Positions 21,984 to 33,472 of a stretch of DNA of 64,000 nt are shown in pieces. Positions within the stretch are counted from its first letter, which is position 1. Each line of letters opens with the position of its first letter. Source of the stretch: Paratinospora sagittata (taxonomy: Eukaryota; Streptophyta; Magnoliopsida; Ranunculales; Menispermaceae); contig CM069593.1 of NCBI GenBank assembly GCA_035771175.1, positions 38,112,241 through 38,176,240 of the forward strand, written 5' to 3'. The position numbers and the translations under genes were made by a program. The notes beneath the pieces were generated by a model. It was given only the letters and a program-made list of their open reading frames with translations. It was not told where the DNA came from and searched no databases.

Positions 21984-23113
21984 TGTGGTGGCGCTTCATC
22001 CAGAATGCACATCATAATTTCATTCTTTTGTTATTATTGACGATAATGATGATTGGTTGATTTATTTCCCAAGGGTTATTTTTATCTATTTCCTTATTAG
22101 TTATTTCTATATTGACTGTATTTTTACTACAACAGTTTGTTTTGTTTGGAAATATCTTGTTACATAATTTAGATGATAATAGAGTTTCCAGGTTATGCTT
22201 AAAAAAAAAAAAAAAAAAAAAAAGAGTAGTTAGGTTATATATTGAGGAAAATAATAGATATATAATTTGGATAAATTAAATATTTTTTGCTCTCAACTCT
22301 TCCTTTCTCTCTTCCTCTTCCCCATTATTTGGCACCAAAGCCCTATTCTCCGATCCTATTCTCTTCTGCTTTGTCTCTCTTCTCTTCCCTTCATTCCCTT
22401 CTTCCTCCTCGTCTTGGCTCACTTATTTATAGTTCTTTGCTCAACCCTTCTGACTCCTTTCATCGATTGATAATCATCCATTAGTACGTCATCAAATAAC
22501 AACGAATGATCAGTTGGATAAGTGGGTGCAAATGATTGGAGCATCTGTCTAAACAATGAACATATGTCGTGGATTTCCGTGATTGGTGGTGTGCATACCA
22601 TCAATAACAAAACCAGAAATAAGGAAGAAAGTGAAGGAGTCATCATCACTATTTTATGCATCGATTGATTTTTACCGCACCATCTTTATATATATCTTTG
22701 GTTCCAGTTCAACAAGTTTTGTGCAATATTCTTCATATATATTTTTCGTTCATGTTCGACAAGTTTTGTGCGGAAGAATCTAATACAATGAAAGTGTGAT
22801 CTTATGCACCCAAAACGTGTTGAGCCAGAGTGCTTTGATTCAGCAATTTCCATGTTATACTTAAAGAGGCTTACAAATATCCGATAACAATAGGCCTAAC
22901 CGAACTCACCTGATCCGATCACGTCGAGTTTCACACCCAGATTCAAGTTGGTTGGGTGTTCATCACCCCCAAACCGAAGGGCCGGATCAAATTTTGGGTA
23001 TAAAGTTTTGATATACGATAGCATGTATATAATGTTGAAAGTAATCCAAACGTGAGCTTGCCCGTTGGATATGGGTAGTTTTTTTTTGTTATTTTCAAGA
23101 TAGTGATTAGTTT
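21984..23113. other. Non-coding DNA with pyrimidine-rich block and poly(A)
   Basis: 22201-22223 is a poly(A) run. 22290-22420 is CT-rich (TTCCTTTCTCTCTTCCTCTTCC), like a plant 5' untranslated region, but no credible frame follows. A GATCCG...CCCAAACC segment at 22890-22990 has MITE-like word content without visible termini. No gene is called. Confidence 0.4.
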
Positions 23114-23589
23114 TATGGGTGTCAGTGGGTTGGTTCAAACCGCGAAATCGAACCGAATTGAGAGTTTTATAAACCGATCCGTTCGGTTCAGGTTGCGGGT
23201 TGAGGTTTTAAAAGCTGACGATAAACCGAACCGAACCAACCATGGTTGTAATATTATTATATATACTATGTACGTTAAATATTTTTATATGGGTATTGAT
23301 GCAACAAGATATGTTGATGAAACAATTTTTTTTTTTGTAACATTACATGATTATGTTGTATTACTTGCAATATGTGCTTCTTTTAATTTTAAAAACTATA
23401 TTTTACAGGTTAAAAAATGTAAATTGATAATCCAAACTGAACCAAGCCGAATTGGTTCGATTTGGTTCGGTTTGGTTTAGGAGTGTATAATCGGTTCAGA
23501 TTAGTTTATAAAAAGCCAATTCAATGCCCATCAGTTCGATTTATAGTTTGGAGTCTAAACCGATCCAAACCGAACCAATGACATCCCTA
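23114..23589. mobile_element. hAT-like MITE, diverged target duplication
   Basis: Termini TATGGGTGTCAGTGG and CCAATGACATCCCTA are inverted copies with three mismatches in the first fifteen bases. Subterminal AACCGAACC/GGTTCGGTTTGG words face each other. The flanking octamers ATTAGTTT and GTTAATCC differ at four positions, all transitions, so a decayed 8-bp duplication is possible. Confidence 0.65.
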
Positions 23590-23890
23590 GTTAATCCCCT
23601 ACTTATCACGTGTTAATATGTGGGTAGTTTCTAGTAGTTACAAGTTGTGATGTTGAGCTAGCGTTTGTTTTTTTTTTTTTTTTTTAAAAATTTAGTCATG
23701 TGTTGGTTGTTTGTAACGTGGCTGGACAATTATGGTTAGTGGTGTTGAATTGGTCATCCACGTTTTAGAAAGAGTTCTATTTAAACTCTACTTTGTGTAA
23801 ATTATCAAGCACTCCAGGACTTCATATGTTCAATGAATTTCTTTCTTTAAAAAAAATTGAGTATTTCTTCTCTTTTTTTTCAACATAATT

Positions 23891-23904
23891 TTGGTATCAG
23901 AGCC
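23891..23904 (+). promoter_or_regulatory. Primer binding site of the truncated copia
   Basis: TTGGTATCAGAGCC lies five bases past CAACA, the presumed LTR end; it matches initiator-Met tRNA. Confidence 0.8.
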
Positions 23905-23939
23905 AACTAAGGCCACATGATTTACGTGGGGTTCGAATT

Positions 23940-26600
23940 AATGGCAAACAACAACAATGCAATTGGGTATAACGTATAATGCTCCCATTTTTGCTGGTGT
24001 CAATTATCACTTTTGGCTCGTAAAAATGCGAACATTATTTATGTCATATAACTTATGGGATTTTGTGGAAAATGGATTTTAAAATCCAATTGATCCAGAG
24101 TACACTACCAAATTGTCAGCAGCTTTGCGGAATGAGTTAAAAGAGAAGAAGCAGAAAGATGCTAAAGCCTTGTTTTTTTTATTCAACAAGACTTTTTTTA
24201 TTCAACAAAGCTTAGAGGAAGCCATATTTCCACGGGTCATGACTAGGGGCATAAGCCAACCCGACCAACCAGGCTGAATCGAACCAAACCCGACGAGTTG
24301 GATTGGGTTGGGTCAGAGGTTGGGATCCTAAAAAACTAACGCAACCCAACCTAACCCGAACCAATTAATAACCCTAACTCTAAAAATCCCTTTTCCCCCT
24401 CGTTCTATATGGAGATTCAAGCTTGGAAGCGGCTCAAACTCATCAATCTTTCGCGTTATTAACAACTTGATGCTACTTTAAATTGTCTTGAATTTATATT
24501 TGTGGTTGTACTAAAACTCTTTTGAAACTTTTTTGATGAAACTCTTCTCAATTTGTATTTGTCATATTATGATATGATGGTAAATGAATGTGATAAAACA
24601 TCTTGATATTTATGGTTAATTTGAAATGGTTGTCAAATTTACATGTTGATATGGTCGTATTTGAAATTTAAACATTACATGCTTGATGTCTATTAGTGTA
24701 GAATTTGTATGTGAAATTTACATGTATAATTTAACTCATTTCAAGATTCTCAACCCGAATGACCAACCCAACCCATTACACCCCTAGTCATGACTACCGT
24801 CACTTCGAAAGAAGCATGAAATTTGTTACAAGAAGAGAGAGAGTCAAGATTCAAATAAGTTGTCACAGTCAAGTTGCAGACTCTTCGAAGAGAGTTTGAG
24901 AATTTGTTTATGAAGCCTTCTGATTCAGTACAAGATTTCTTTTCCAAAGTTTCGTAAGTTGTGAACTAAATTAGATGCTTTGGAGAAGACTTGGCTGAAA
25001 CAAAACATTGTAAAGAAGGTTTTAAGAAGCCTTCCTCCCAAATTCGAAGGACTTATCTGATTATTCTCTACACCAGTTGATGGGGTCTCTTCAGGCACAC
25101 GAGCAACGTCTGAATAGAGCAACAAAAAAAATCCATCGAACATGCATTCCAGTCCAAAGTTGATAATTAAAAAAAATTCTAAAGGAGCCAGAAGAGGAAA
25201 TTATAATCACAAACGTGGTTCTAAAAATCCTCGTGATCCAAGAAGATCAAATGGCCAACAAAGAAATGAAGGTAAAAGTTTTAATTTTCCTCCATGTTCT
25301 TATTGTCAAATAACTAACCATGAAGACAAGAATTGTTGGTACAAAGAAAAGCCCAATCGAAACAAAAATACTCTACAATGTTATCACTGTAAGAAGTATT
25401 GGCATATTTAGAAAAATGGTCATCAAAAGGCAAAGGAGCAAGCCAATTTTAATGAAGAAGATGATGAAACTAGTGAGAATTTATCTCTTTCTTGCTTAGT
25501 TACTCATGTTGATTTGACTGATGAAACATGGTATTTGGATAGTGGTTGCGGCAACCATATGACAGGAAATAAAAAATCTTTTGTTGAGATGGATGAGACC
25601 AGTAAAGACACAAGTGAGAATAGGTGACAAAAATCAAGTTTAGGTACACGGGATAGATGTTATTGTAGTCAAATCTAAATCTGGCAGAAAGCTAATACAT
25701 GATGTTATATATGTTCTTGGCTTACCTCAAGATTTACTAAGCTTAGGGTAATTAATCAAAAATGGTTATTATGCCATTTTTGACAATGAAAAATACATGA
25801 TTTATGAAAAAAGGAGTACAAATTTAATTTCTTATGTTAAAATGATAGAAAATAAAATGGTTTCTTATTTTCTCAAAAGTCATTGTCAATGCTGTAAATG
25901 CATCTCATGTTGATTCTATGCTTTGGCATAATAGATTTGGCCACCTAAATGTTGGAGGGTTTGCAATTGGTGCAAAAAATGAATATGGTGTCAAGCCTCT
26001 CAATGGTTAAAAATTGTGGTGAAGTTTGTGAAGCTTGTATGATGGGAAAACAACATCGTGAGAAATTTCCCGTGGGAAAGCTTTGAGGGCTACTAAACCT
26101 TTGATGTTGATACATCTGATATTTGTGGTCCAATGAAGACTCCTTCATTAAATAGAAGTAAGTACTTTCTCATTTTTGTTGATTTTTCAAGGATGATGTA
26201 GATTTATTTTCTCCAAGAAAGATCAAAAGCCTTTGAATTTTTTAAGCAGTTTAAGGTTGTTGTAGAGAACTAATCTGGCTACTCTATTATTACCTTGAGT
26301 ACTGACCATGGTGGTAAGTTTACATCAATAAAGTTCAAAATGTTCTGCAGACATAATGACATTTAGAAATACAACTCATAGCAAGTTTCACACCACAACA
26401 AATGCAGTAGCGTAGAAGAAAAACAAGAGCATTGTTGAGATTGCAAAATGCCCGAAGGAATTCTGGGTAGTATCAATGGTTGTGGCAGTTTATCTTCTTA
26501 ATTGATTTCCAACTAGAGCAGTTGAAGGGAAAACTCTATATGAAGCATGGACAGGACGAAAGCCATATAAGGGTTTTTGGGTTGCATCACATATATGTTG
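23940..26600 (+). pseudogene. copia gag-protease-integrase remnant
   Basis: Starts near MANNNNAIG. Recognisable parts: two zinc-knuckle-like motifs (CSYCQITNHEDKNCW and CYHCKKYWHI) at 25300-25420; protease active site WYLDSGCGNHMTGN at about 25530-25570; pre-integrase CEACMMGKQHREKFP near 26030; integrase fragments and a WTGRKP block near 26550. Stops and frameshifts are frequent, for example TAG after YWHI. The gag is split by the MITE at 24244-24786. Reverse transcriptase is missing. Closest by motif to Ivana/Tork-like plant copia elements, not assigned further. Confidence 0.8.
24244..24786. mobile_element. hAT-like MITE with perfect 8-bp duplication
   Basis: Termini TAGGGGCATAAGCC and a right end ending ACACCCCTA. 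GTCATGAC precedes (24236-24243) and exactly repeats after (24787-24794). Subterminal CCAACCCGACCAACC and GACCAACCCAACCC words. It lies in copia gag, so it is younger than that element. Confidence 0.9.
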
Positions 26601-26601
26601 A

Positions 26602-28617
26602 TGTAACTACTCTCACCCTGTTTCATTTTGATGATTACAAACAACATACTTAATACTTATGATCACTAATTTCTTTGACGTAGTTGTTTCAGTGCTAACT
26701 AGTTATATAAGATGAATTCAACTATATTGTCAAAGCATGTGGAAGAAACATCATTGCACAAAGATTTAAGAGCTTAATGTTTGTAATTCTTATTTAGAAT
26801 CTTAGTGTTGTAGAGTAACCCATTACATGTTCCAACCGTAATATGATTTGCATCTTTTCAAAAATCATGCTTATAGTTTATCATACTCATGCATATATAC
26901 TATTATATTATTGATCATGCAAGCACACACATTAGTACGATAATTATGTGATCACATAGTTAAAATTGTTTATCATGCATATAATTATCAGTGATTAACA
27001 TGCATTCATTTTTCCAACTTTGCATAGTTTTATAGTTTTACATGTATTATATTGAATGTCTCAATCATATGCTTACTCGATTGATTTACACATTTTTAAC
27101 TTTGTCAATTATACTTCAATCTTGTCAATTTTTTTTTAAAAGTTAGTTTATGTATTTGACAAAGCTCTAAACTCATTATGATCGAAAAATTGGTTTTTTA
27201 TCACTTCGCAGTGAAGGAATGCGCTCCTCTCTTAAAAAACACGCTCTTGTACATTTTCCCGAGACTCAGATTTTTTTATTAGAGTTTAACGAACGTGCTC
27301 ATGTGGTTTTTCCCGAAAATTAAAAATTTTTTATCAGGGAAAAAGGATCACGCTACTTCAAGTAGGAACGCACTCCTATTGTCAAGGGCAAAATACGAAT
27401 GTTTATAGAGTCAGTGATTCTAGATGAAATACCTCGCTCCTATGCCCAACAGACACATTAAGGAACACGCTCCTCATATAAGGAACACACTCTTTGATTG
27501 GAGGAAAATTTTAGATTTTTCAGATTTCAAAGCAGAAACACGCTTCTTTTTTGAGGAACGTGTTCCTGCGCTTCGGTGTGGTGATTTTCTATAAATACCA
27601 CACTTGCTCATTTGAAGAATAACTTTTGCAAAGTACATAGAACTTGTCCATTTTTCTTTGTTTCATTTCTACAAGTTCTTAAGTGATTTTAAACCTCTTT
27701 CTAAGCAAAAGTTTACCTACATTTGATCCTTTGATTCGTACTTCTAGATAGTTCTCCAAATCTTTCAAATACTTTGAGAAACTTGTGTGTTTCCATTAAC
27801 CAAGTGTTCAAGATGTTGCTGAGAGTTATCTACACATCTTGTTGTGTCTTGATCATTCTTGAACGTAGTATCTCTCATCCAACATCACACTTGAAGAATC
27901 TCACAGCTTCAACCTTACCTAAGTGGGGTATATTTTCTATATCTAGATTCTTGTGATTTTGGTTTGAGCAAATCAGTTTTGTGCTTATGTTAATACCTTT
28001 AAAATTGATTTCGTTTTGAGTATTATTTGTGAAACCCCATCTTCATCGTCATATCATAGTATCTTGTTTAGTGGTCTCATAAATATCTTGTGGTATTGAT
28101 TCATGTGTTAAAGTTATACTATATTGAATCGATTTCATAGATCAATACTTGGCTTGTTTGATTCTTAATCTTAATCATTTACACTTTTAGAATCATCAAG
28201 TTTTGATCATCATTATATATTGATTCTTGTGTTTTAAACATATCATTGTTAGAATCAATATTTAGATACATGTGCACATTCGATTCTTGAGTTCATATCA
28301 TATATATTTGAATTGATTGAATATTTGAGAAAAATTATTTCAACACATCGCATCATTTTCATCATTATGGTTGAAATAGTGGTGTCTACTCATTCAAGAC
28401 TGTAAGCTTAATATTGTTGAGAGTGTTGTAGAACATTTCTCTCTATTATTTATAATCTTGATGTATAGTTGACGTGTTTGTCAATCGGAAAACACATCAT
28501 ACTATTGTATGCCTCATAACCACATCCGTAAGTTGGTTACAGTGTGGCTTTCTAACCAAGCCCTTGTTTAGGTTAGCGTCTGCGACTTTCTAGCCAAGCC
28601 CTTATGTTGGTTAGTGT
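26602..28617 (+). mobile_element. LTR-like sequence, copia/Sirevirus-like, no internal region seen
   Basis: Starts TGTAACTAC right where copia coding homology stops. The following TTTTGATGATTACAAACAACA resembles the start of the LTR at 30591 (ATGATGATCACAAACAAAG). A TCTATAAATACCA TATA-like box lies at 27588. Upstream of it, words of the form GGAACGC(A/G)CTCC recur about eight times (27215-27570). No frame with a domain is present. The right end abuts another LTR at 28618, so a true end was not fixed. Confidence 0.5.
27588..27600 (+). promoter_or_regulatory. LTR TATA box candidate
   Basis: TCTATAAATACCA follows the array of GGAACGCGCTCC-like words; similar in sequence and position to TCTATAAATACC at 31832 in another LTR. 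Confidence 0.5.
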
Positions 28618-30110
28618 TGTAATGACCCACTTTTGCATATGATGTCGTGATGACGAAAAATGCCCGATTCTAGGCCTGTGTATGTATTTGATGTGTACAA
28701 TACTCGTATTTTGCGTGTTTTGTGTATGTATTTGACGTTTTTGCATGATAATTAATTATTGGTGTGTTAAATGGACCTAGAGATCTTAAAAATGAGTCCG
28801 GAATGCATCTTTACATAGAAATCGGCTGGCTATACGCGAAATTCTGATGTGTATTGAGCGCATAGTAGCGACATGAAAAATGAGTGTTTTGGGCAAGGGA
28901 TTAGCGCGCTCATGCGTTAGAGGAGGACGCTAACCACGTTTTTTGGGCGTTTTTTTTAGTGAAAAATGTCAAAAAATCAGTATTTTAAAAGGGGAAAAGT
29001 TGCTACTAACCCTATTTGAGTTTGGGTGGTTTGTGCATGTTTTGAAACACGTCTCACCTATTTGTAGCCACTTAGAACTTGTTTGAACACGTTTTAGACT
29101 TATTGGCTTGCTAGCAAGATCAAATAAACTTGCTGAATTATGAGAATTGCAAAGCAATTCAAAGAGAAAGTGTTGAGGAAGAAAAGAGAAAGGGAGAAGT
29201 TTGAGCTTCAAGCTTCAAAATCCAAGGTAAGAATGGGTTGTTTTAAGCTTAAACTTCCATTAATGGATTTCTCTCTTCATCTTGTACAACATATATAACA
29301 TGCAAGGATTTTCTTTGGCTAGATTTGAATATGGACAATAGAGATTTTGGACTAAAAATTGAACGAATTTGCTGGAAAAACTCATGAGTGAATAATTCCT
29401 TGTTAATTGGTGGGTAGTTTGATGTTAAATTCACTGATTTTTTGTCTGTCTGCCTGTCAGTCTGCCGGGTGTAATTTTTTTTTGCTTCTTAAAATGGTCT
29501 TTTGAACCTTGAAAACTCAATACAATGTTTAATGGTTGCTTCCCTTTAGATAGGCAAAAAGTAGTTCATTAAGCTATCTTTCATCTCTCATTCATATTTT
29601 GATGCTTTATTATATCTGAATGACTGATTTACTTGAATTTGTGTGAATGATATATTTCATATTCATTTGCTGCACACACTTGTCTCCGTTTTGTAAGTTG
29701 CTTGATTCATGCTTTTGAATACCTACTTATATGATCTTAATGCTATCTTTAGCTGACTCTGATACATATTTATGCTTGAAGTCTTTATTATCATGTTCAT
29801 TATATTTGCAGCATCATTCTTGACTAGTCACATCTATCTTTAGTATCTGATGTGCATATCTGTGACTGTCTGATAATTATCATGATTATACTTATCTTGC
29901 ATCTTATATAATATCATGATTAATTTATCTTGAACTTATGCGTTATCTGATTATCTGATGATCAGGTACTCAATAGCTAGGTTGAGTATCTGATGATGTG
30001 CATATCTGTGAACTTATGTTATAAGTATGCTTATGCTTGATTACTTACAAATTTAAAGCATACTATGTGTTTGGTTTGGTTTAATTATGAACTTTATATT
30101 TATGGCAAAC
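28618..30110 (+). mobile_element. Truncated Tekay-like LTR
   Basis: Starts TGTAATGACCCAC, then CGTGATGACG, and shares with the LTR at 48169 the block AAATGAGTC(C/T)GGAA(T/C)GCAT followed by TTACATAGAAATC and ATGTGTATTGA. After about 29,000 the resemblance fades. The usual CGTGGGTCG...ACA end is not found, so it is truncated or diverged. No coding frame. Confidence 0.55.
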
Positions 30111-30344
30111 ACTAAGAAGAATAATTGCCCATGATTAGAAATTCTCTATGAATTCATCTTTTAGCAATTCGTTCTCATTCCCTCTGACTACGATTCTCGA
30201 CTACGCTATGATTTCAAATATTTTAGCCTATGAATTAGTCAAACTATTTCTCTATGTGCTTAAAAATAAGAAATGTTTCTCACGAGACAACCAGTATAGT
30301 AGACCTTACGCATTCTCACGTACCTAACTATGACACATCGTCAT
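30111..30344 (+). other. Non-coding DNA upstream of the polypurine tracts
   Basis: No frame or repeat recognised. By position it is probably the 3' untranslated part of the Sirevirus-like element whose LTR starts at 30591. Confidence 0.35.
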
Positions 30345-30590
30345 AAATCATCTTGAGGGTGAACGCACAAAGTAAGGGGAAGTCTCCACGTAAGGGGGAG
30401 CTTCGTTACTCTACTAAGTCACAAGGGGAGATCTTAGTCTCTTTTCTTCACTTTTTTATGATATCAAAGGGGGAGAAGAAAAATAAGAGAAAAATAAGAG
30501 GAATAGATGGGGGAAAAGAAATAAACATTAATCTTTTTGCTTAAGCGTTTAATTTTTTGATTTGTTTGTCATCATAAAAAAAGAGGAGAT
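30345..30590 (+). promoter_or_regulatory. Multiple polypurine tracts of a Sirevirus-like element
   Basis: Six purine tracts lie in 220 bases: AAGGGGAAG (30374), TAAGGGGGAG (30391), AAGGGGAGA (30423), AAAGGGGGAGAAGAA (30467), ATGGGGGAAAAGAA (30507) and AAAAAAGAGGAGA ending next to the LTR start at 30591. Repeated polypurine tracts before the 3' LTR are a reported hallmark of Sireviruses, a plant copia lineage. They prime plus-strand DNA synthesis. Confidence 0.75.
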
Positions 30591-31831
30591 TGTTAACCTA
30601 TACAGTTCATCACTTGCTCGTCCCTAAATATACTGTGATATAGTATATTATGATGATCACAAACAAAGTACTTTTTGGTGCTAACGAACGTTTATCAAGA
30701 TCTCATCTCAGCACTTAAGGAAAAGTAAAACGCCAAGGAACGACTCGATCAAGGAACTTAAAGACATATCCAACGGTCAAGATAGTCTCAACCAAGGAAC
30801 ATCAACGATCACATCATGATTTCAAGATCATTTCAATGGAACGATTCGATCAAGCTTCAAGTCTACATCCTTTGATCAACGTTCAAGACATTCAACTCAA
30901 CACAAAGTTCTTATTGAAGATCTCATAATGAAGAGTTGGATTTAACGGTTATAAGAAATGAGAAATACATAAAGTGTTTAAGGTATATCTTTCTCTAATC
31001 GTCATTGCTCAAATGTTTTCCAAAACCATGCACAAACCACTTGCATACTTGCATGTTTTGATCATACGTTTTATGGTATTTCAAATGACTTAATTTTATA
31101 TATTAAATTTAAAATTTACCGAGTTTTAATTCGCATTTATCGAATATTTAATCGCGAGTCAAAATTATTTTTAAAGAGACTTTTAGGACGCTAATGAGAT
31201 AGCAGCGCTCCCTTAACTTCATAAGTCAAGACGTTGATAACATTCAAGGTTGAATTGAACTGATTTATTAGGACGCTTACTTGTATAGAAGCGACCTCCT
31301 TTATTAGTCAACCTTTGAAGTTGTCAGGAAGCTGACTCAGCATCAGCTCACTGAAAGATTTCTTAAAGTTCTTCAAGGAATGTATCTTTGAGGACGCTGA
31401 CAGTTATAAGTTGAATAATCTATCAGGATGCTATCTGGATAGAAGTGCCCTCATATTTGGGAATCAACTTAGTAACTTTCAAGATGCTGATTGTCCTTCA
31501 GCGTGCTTGTGTTTTTGTATTTTATGTTTTTAACTGGTAGGATGCTTACATAGATATTTTGTGTTATGTTTTAAAAGGCAAGACGCTTACTCAGAAAGTA
31601 GCGCCCTTTTTCAGAACGGACCTTGGCACAGAGTCCTTTCCAGACTTATCAGAGATCTTCTCGTGTACATGAAATGAGTTTTTTCTAAAACTTTCCTTTT
31701 TCATGAAATCTGAAAAGAACCAGAATGTTAGTGAAAATTGCAGTTGCCATTTTCATATAACATTCTAGCCGTTATGTGTAAACATTCATATTATTTGAAC
31801 TTCAAATGTCTAACGGCTATGTCTCACTAAG

Positions 31832-31843
31832 TCTATAAATACC
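31832..31843 (+). promoter_or_regulatory. LTR TATA box candidate
   Basis: TCTATAAATACC, followed about 70 bases later by purine-rich sequence, in the Sirevirus-like LTR. Motif-based call. Confidence 0.5.
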
Positions 31844-32153
31844 AGCACTTAGGATCATATTATTTTCAAAGAAGCACTGATTTTCATATCTTATCATTCA
31901 TGCTTTTCGAAATTGCACTTGAGCAATGCCGAACATTGAAAGGTAAAGGACTGCAGATGTATTTCAACTTAGCATTACCTATTTCATATTTCATATCTTT
32001 GTAATGATATGTAATGAGCTTAATTGTAAAATGTTCTACTCAGTTAGAACCAACACTATTGTGTTGTAATGCTGGTGTGTTTCTAGACTAAAAAAACTAA
32101 GACAAGTGAATTAGTTCACTTAATGATTTCAGGATTGAAATCATGTAAGGCTA

Positions 32154-32490
32154 TCTCTGAACCTGTAAAAGAGAAAAAGGTTAATCCTCACCTGCAAGTA
32201 GGAAACTAGCTCATCCTAATCCTGTAAAAGGATAGGTGTGTCCTTAACCTATAAAATGATAGGTTATCTCTTAACCTGTAAAAGAGAAACGGTTGTTCCT
32301 CATCCTGTAAAAAGATCACGGTTCTTCCTTATCTCGTAAAAGAAAAACGGTTCTTCCTTATCCCGTAAAAGGAATATGGGTTTCTCCTTTTCTCGGAAAA
32401 AGGAAATTTGGTTCATCCTTAGCCTGTGAAAGGATAGGTTTGCCTTTAACCAGTAAAAAGGAAGTTGTAAAGGTTTGGTTCTCACCCGTA
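32154..32490 (+). repeat. Array of about 12 small hairpins with covarying stems
   Basis: Each unit of 25-35 bases has a 5-7 bp stem around a conserved loop close to AACCTGTAA or ATCCCGTAA. Stems seen: TCTCT/AGAGA (32154), ATCCT/AGGAT (32213), TCTCTT/AAGAGA (32267), TTCCTT/AAGGAA (about 32353), TCCTTTT/AAAAGGA (about 32384), ATCCTT/AAGGAT (32415), CCTTT/AAAGG (about 32442), TTCTC/GAGAA (about 32479). Some units are imperfect. The array lies in the transcribed R/U5 part. The inverted LTR at 34784-42513 has the same kind of units. Confidence 0.75.
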
Positions 32491-32715
32491 GGAGAATCAG
32501 TTAGTGGATTGAGAAAATCCTAATCGGGAGATTAGGTAGTGAACGTAGGCTTGGCCGAACCACTATAAATCTTGTGTGTCTCACGTTTGCAATTCAGTCT
32601 GAGTTCTAATTTTGCAATCAATTCCAATACATTTATGCACATCACTAAGTTATTGGAAAAGATATTTATAATTGACCATCGCACCCAATTCACCCCCCTC
32701 TTGGGTGGACCAACA

Positions 32716-32893
32716 CCTTTGCTTTGTTCCATTGCTCGAGAGACTTGAAGTACTTTGATCTTGTATTGGCTCATCTTTTCTTTAGGTGCAAGAACACTAG
32801 ATAGAAACATTAGCACCAAATTTTTTATATTGTTTGTTAGCATCAAAATACTTGGGAGAAAACTAAGAGGAAAACCACTTGGGCCAACAATTT
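32716..32893 (-). repeat. Fragment of a minus-strand Sirevirus-like LTR start
   Basis: On the minus strand it starts TGTTGGCCCAAGTGG, then TTTTGATGCTAACAAACAATAT and TTTGGTGCTAAT, matching the start of the inverted LTR at 34784-42513 (compare 42379-42513). It is cut on the left exactly where the forward LTR ends (CCAACA, 32715). Confidence 0.7.
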
Positions 32894-33244
32894 TTAGTTC
32901 CAAAAATAATTTTTTTAAGCCTTAAATGAGGATATTATATTTCTGGAAGATCCACACCACATATCTATGTGTCATGGGCCAATGTAAAGAAGTGTTTTAT
33001 CCAACAGGGCTAAAATGATCAATCCAAGTTCATTTGATTAGATTCTCATCCACTTAAAGATTTTGAACAAAGGGGCTCACATGGTTGCAATATTTTGTTA
33101 ATATCAAGCCTTGATGAAGATTTAATAGAGCTCGTATCAACCCACTTATGGAAGAAAAATATATCACTTCTCAAAAAGAAGATAATGGAAGCTTCTCCAC
33201 ATATGGGCACAATCTTCTTCTTATTTTCTTAATTAGAATCTTTA
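32894..33244. other. Unassigned DNA, no gene seen
   Basis: About 350 bases with no domain-bearing frame. It is bounded by an LTR fragment on the left and a TGTAATGACC LTR-like start on the right. Possibly part of the older Athila-type element. Confidence 0.3.
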
Positions 33245-33318
33245 TGTAATGACCATTTATAGAGGATTTTGTAATAGAGTTGGTGGGTGGAAATTTTGGA
33301 AACTAAGAGGTGGGCACA

Positions 33319-33330
33319 TCTATAAAAGGG
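33319..33330 (+). promoter_or_regulatory. TATA box candidate in LTR
   Basis: TCTATAAAAGGG, preceded by GGTGGGCACA and followed by purine-rich AGATTTCAAGAGAAAGG. Confidence 0.55.
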
Positions 33331-33435
33331 GATAGATTTCAAGAGAAAGGCATCCCATTCTCTACGAATTCTCTCTTTCTTATTTTTGCGTTGTTATCAT
33401 GGAGCTTGAAGTAATTCCGAAGTTCGGTTTATAAT

Positions 33436-33472
33436 TCAAGGCTAAGGTAGGTGACAATACCTTAGGCCTTGA
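33436..33472 (+). other. Long hairpin upstream of AATAAA
   Basis: TCAAGGCTAAGGTA pairs with TACCTTAGGCCTTGA, one bulged base, around an 8-base loop. AATAAA follows about 27 bases later. Similar hairpins near poly(A) signals are known in LTR R regions. Confidence 0.6.

Larger units (their letters stand above)
23651..26601 (+). mobile_element. Ty1/copia element, 3' truncated, with nested MITE
   Basis: A short LTR (about 23651-23885, TGTTGAG...CAACA) is followed by a primer site and a decayed gag-protease-pre-integrase-integrase reading. Homology stops near 26601 inside integrase (after a VFG..YV pattern), where a new LTR-like sequence starts. The order protease-integrase before RT marks Ty1/copia. 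The MITE at 24244-24786 splits gag. Confidence 0.8.
30591..32715 (+). repeat. Sirevirus-like 3' LTR
   Basis: 2,125 bp from TGTTAACC to GGACCAACA. It has the TCTATAAATACC box at 31832, a hairpin array at 32154-32490, and an end block CCAATTCACCCCCCTCTTGGG that I recognise from plant Sireviruses. Upstream of the box are repeated pairs of GGACGCT and AGCGCCC words. No 5' partner LTR with the same sequence lies in the window in this orientation. Confidence 0.75.

Noticed and set aside
32154..32490. Tandem microRNA precursor or CRISPR array
   Set aside because: Stems are only 5-7 bp; the array sits in a recognisable LTR and recurs in another LTR.
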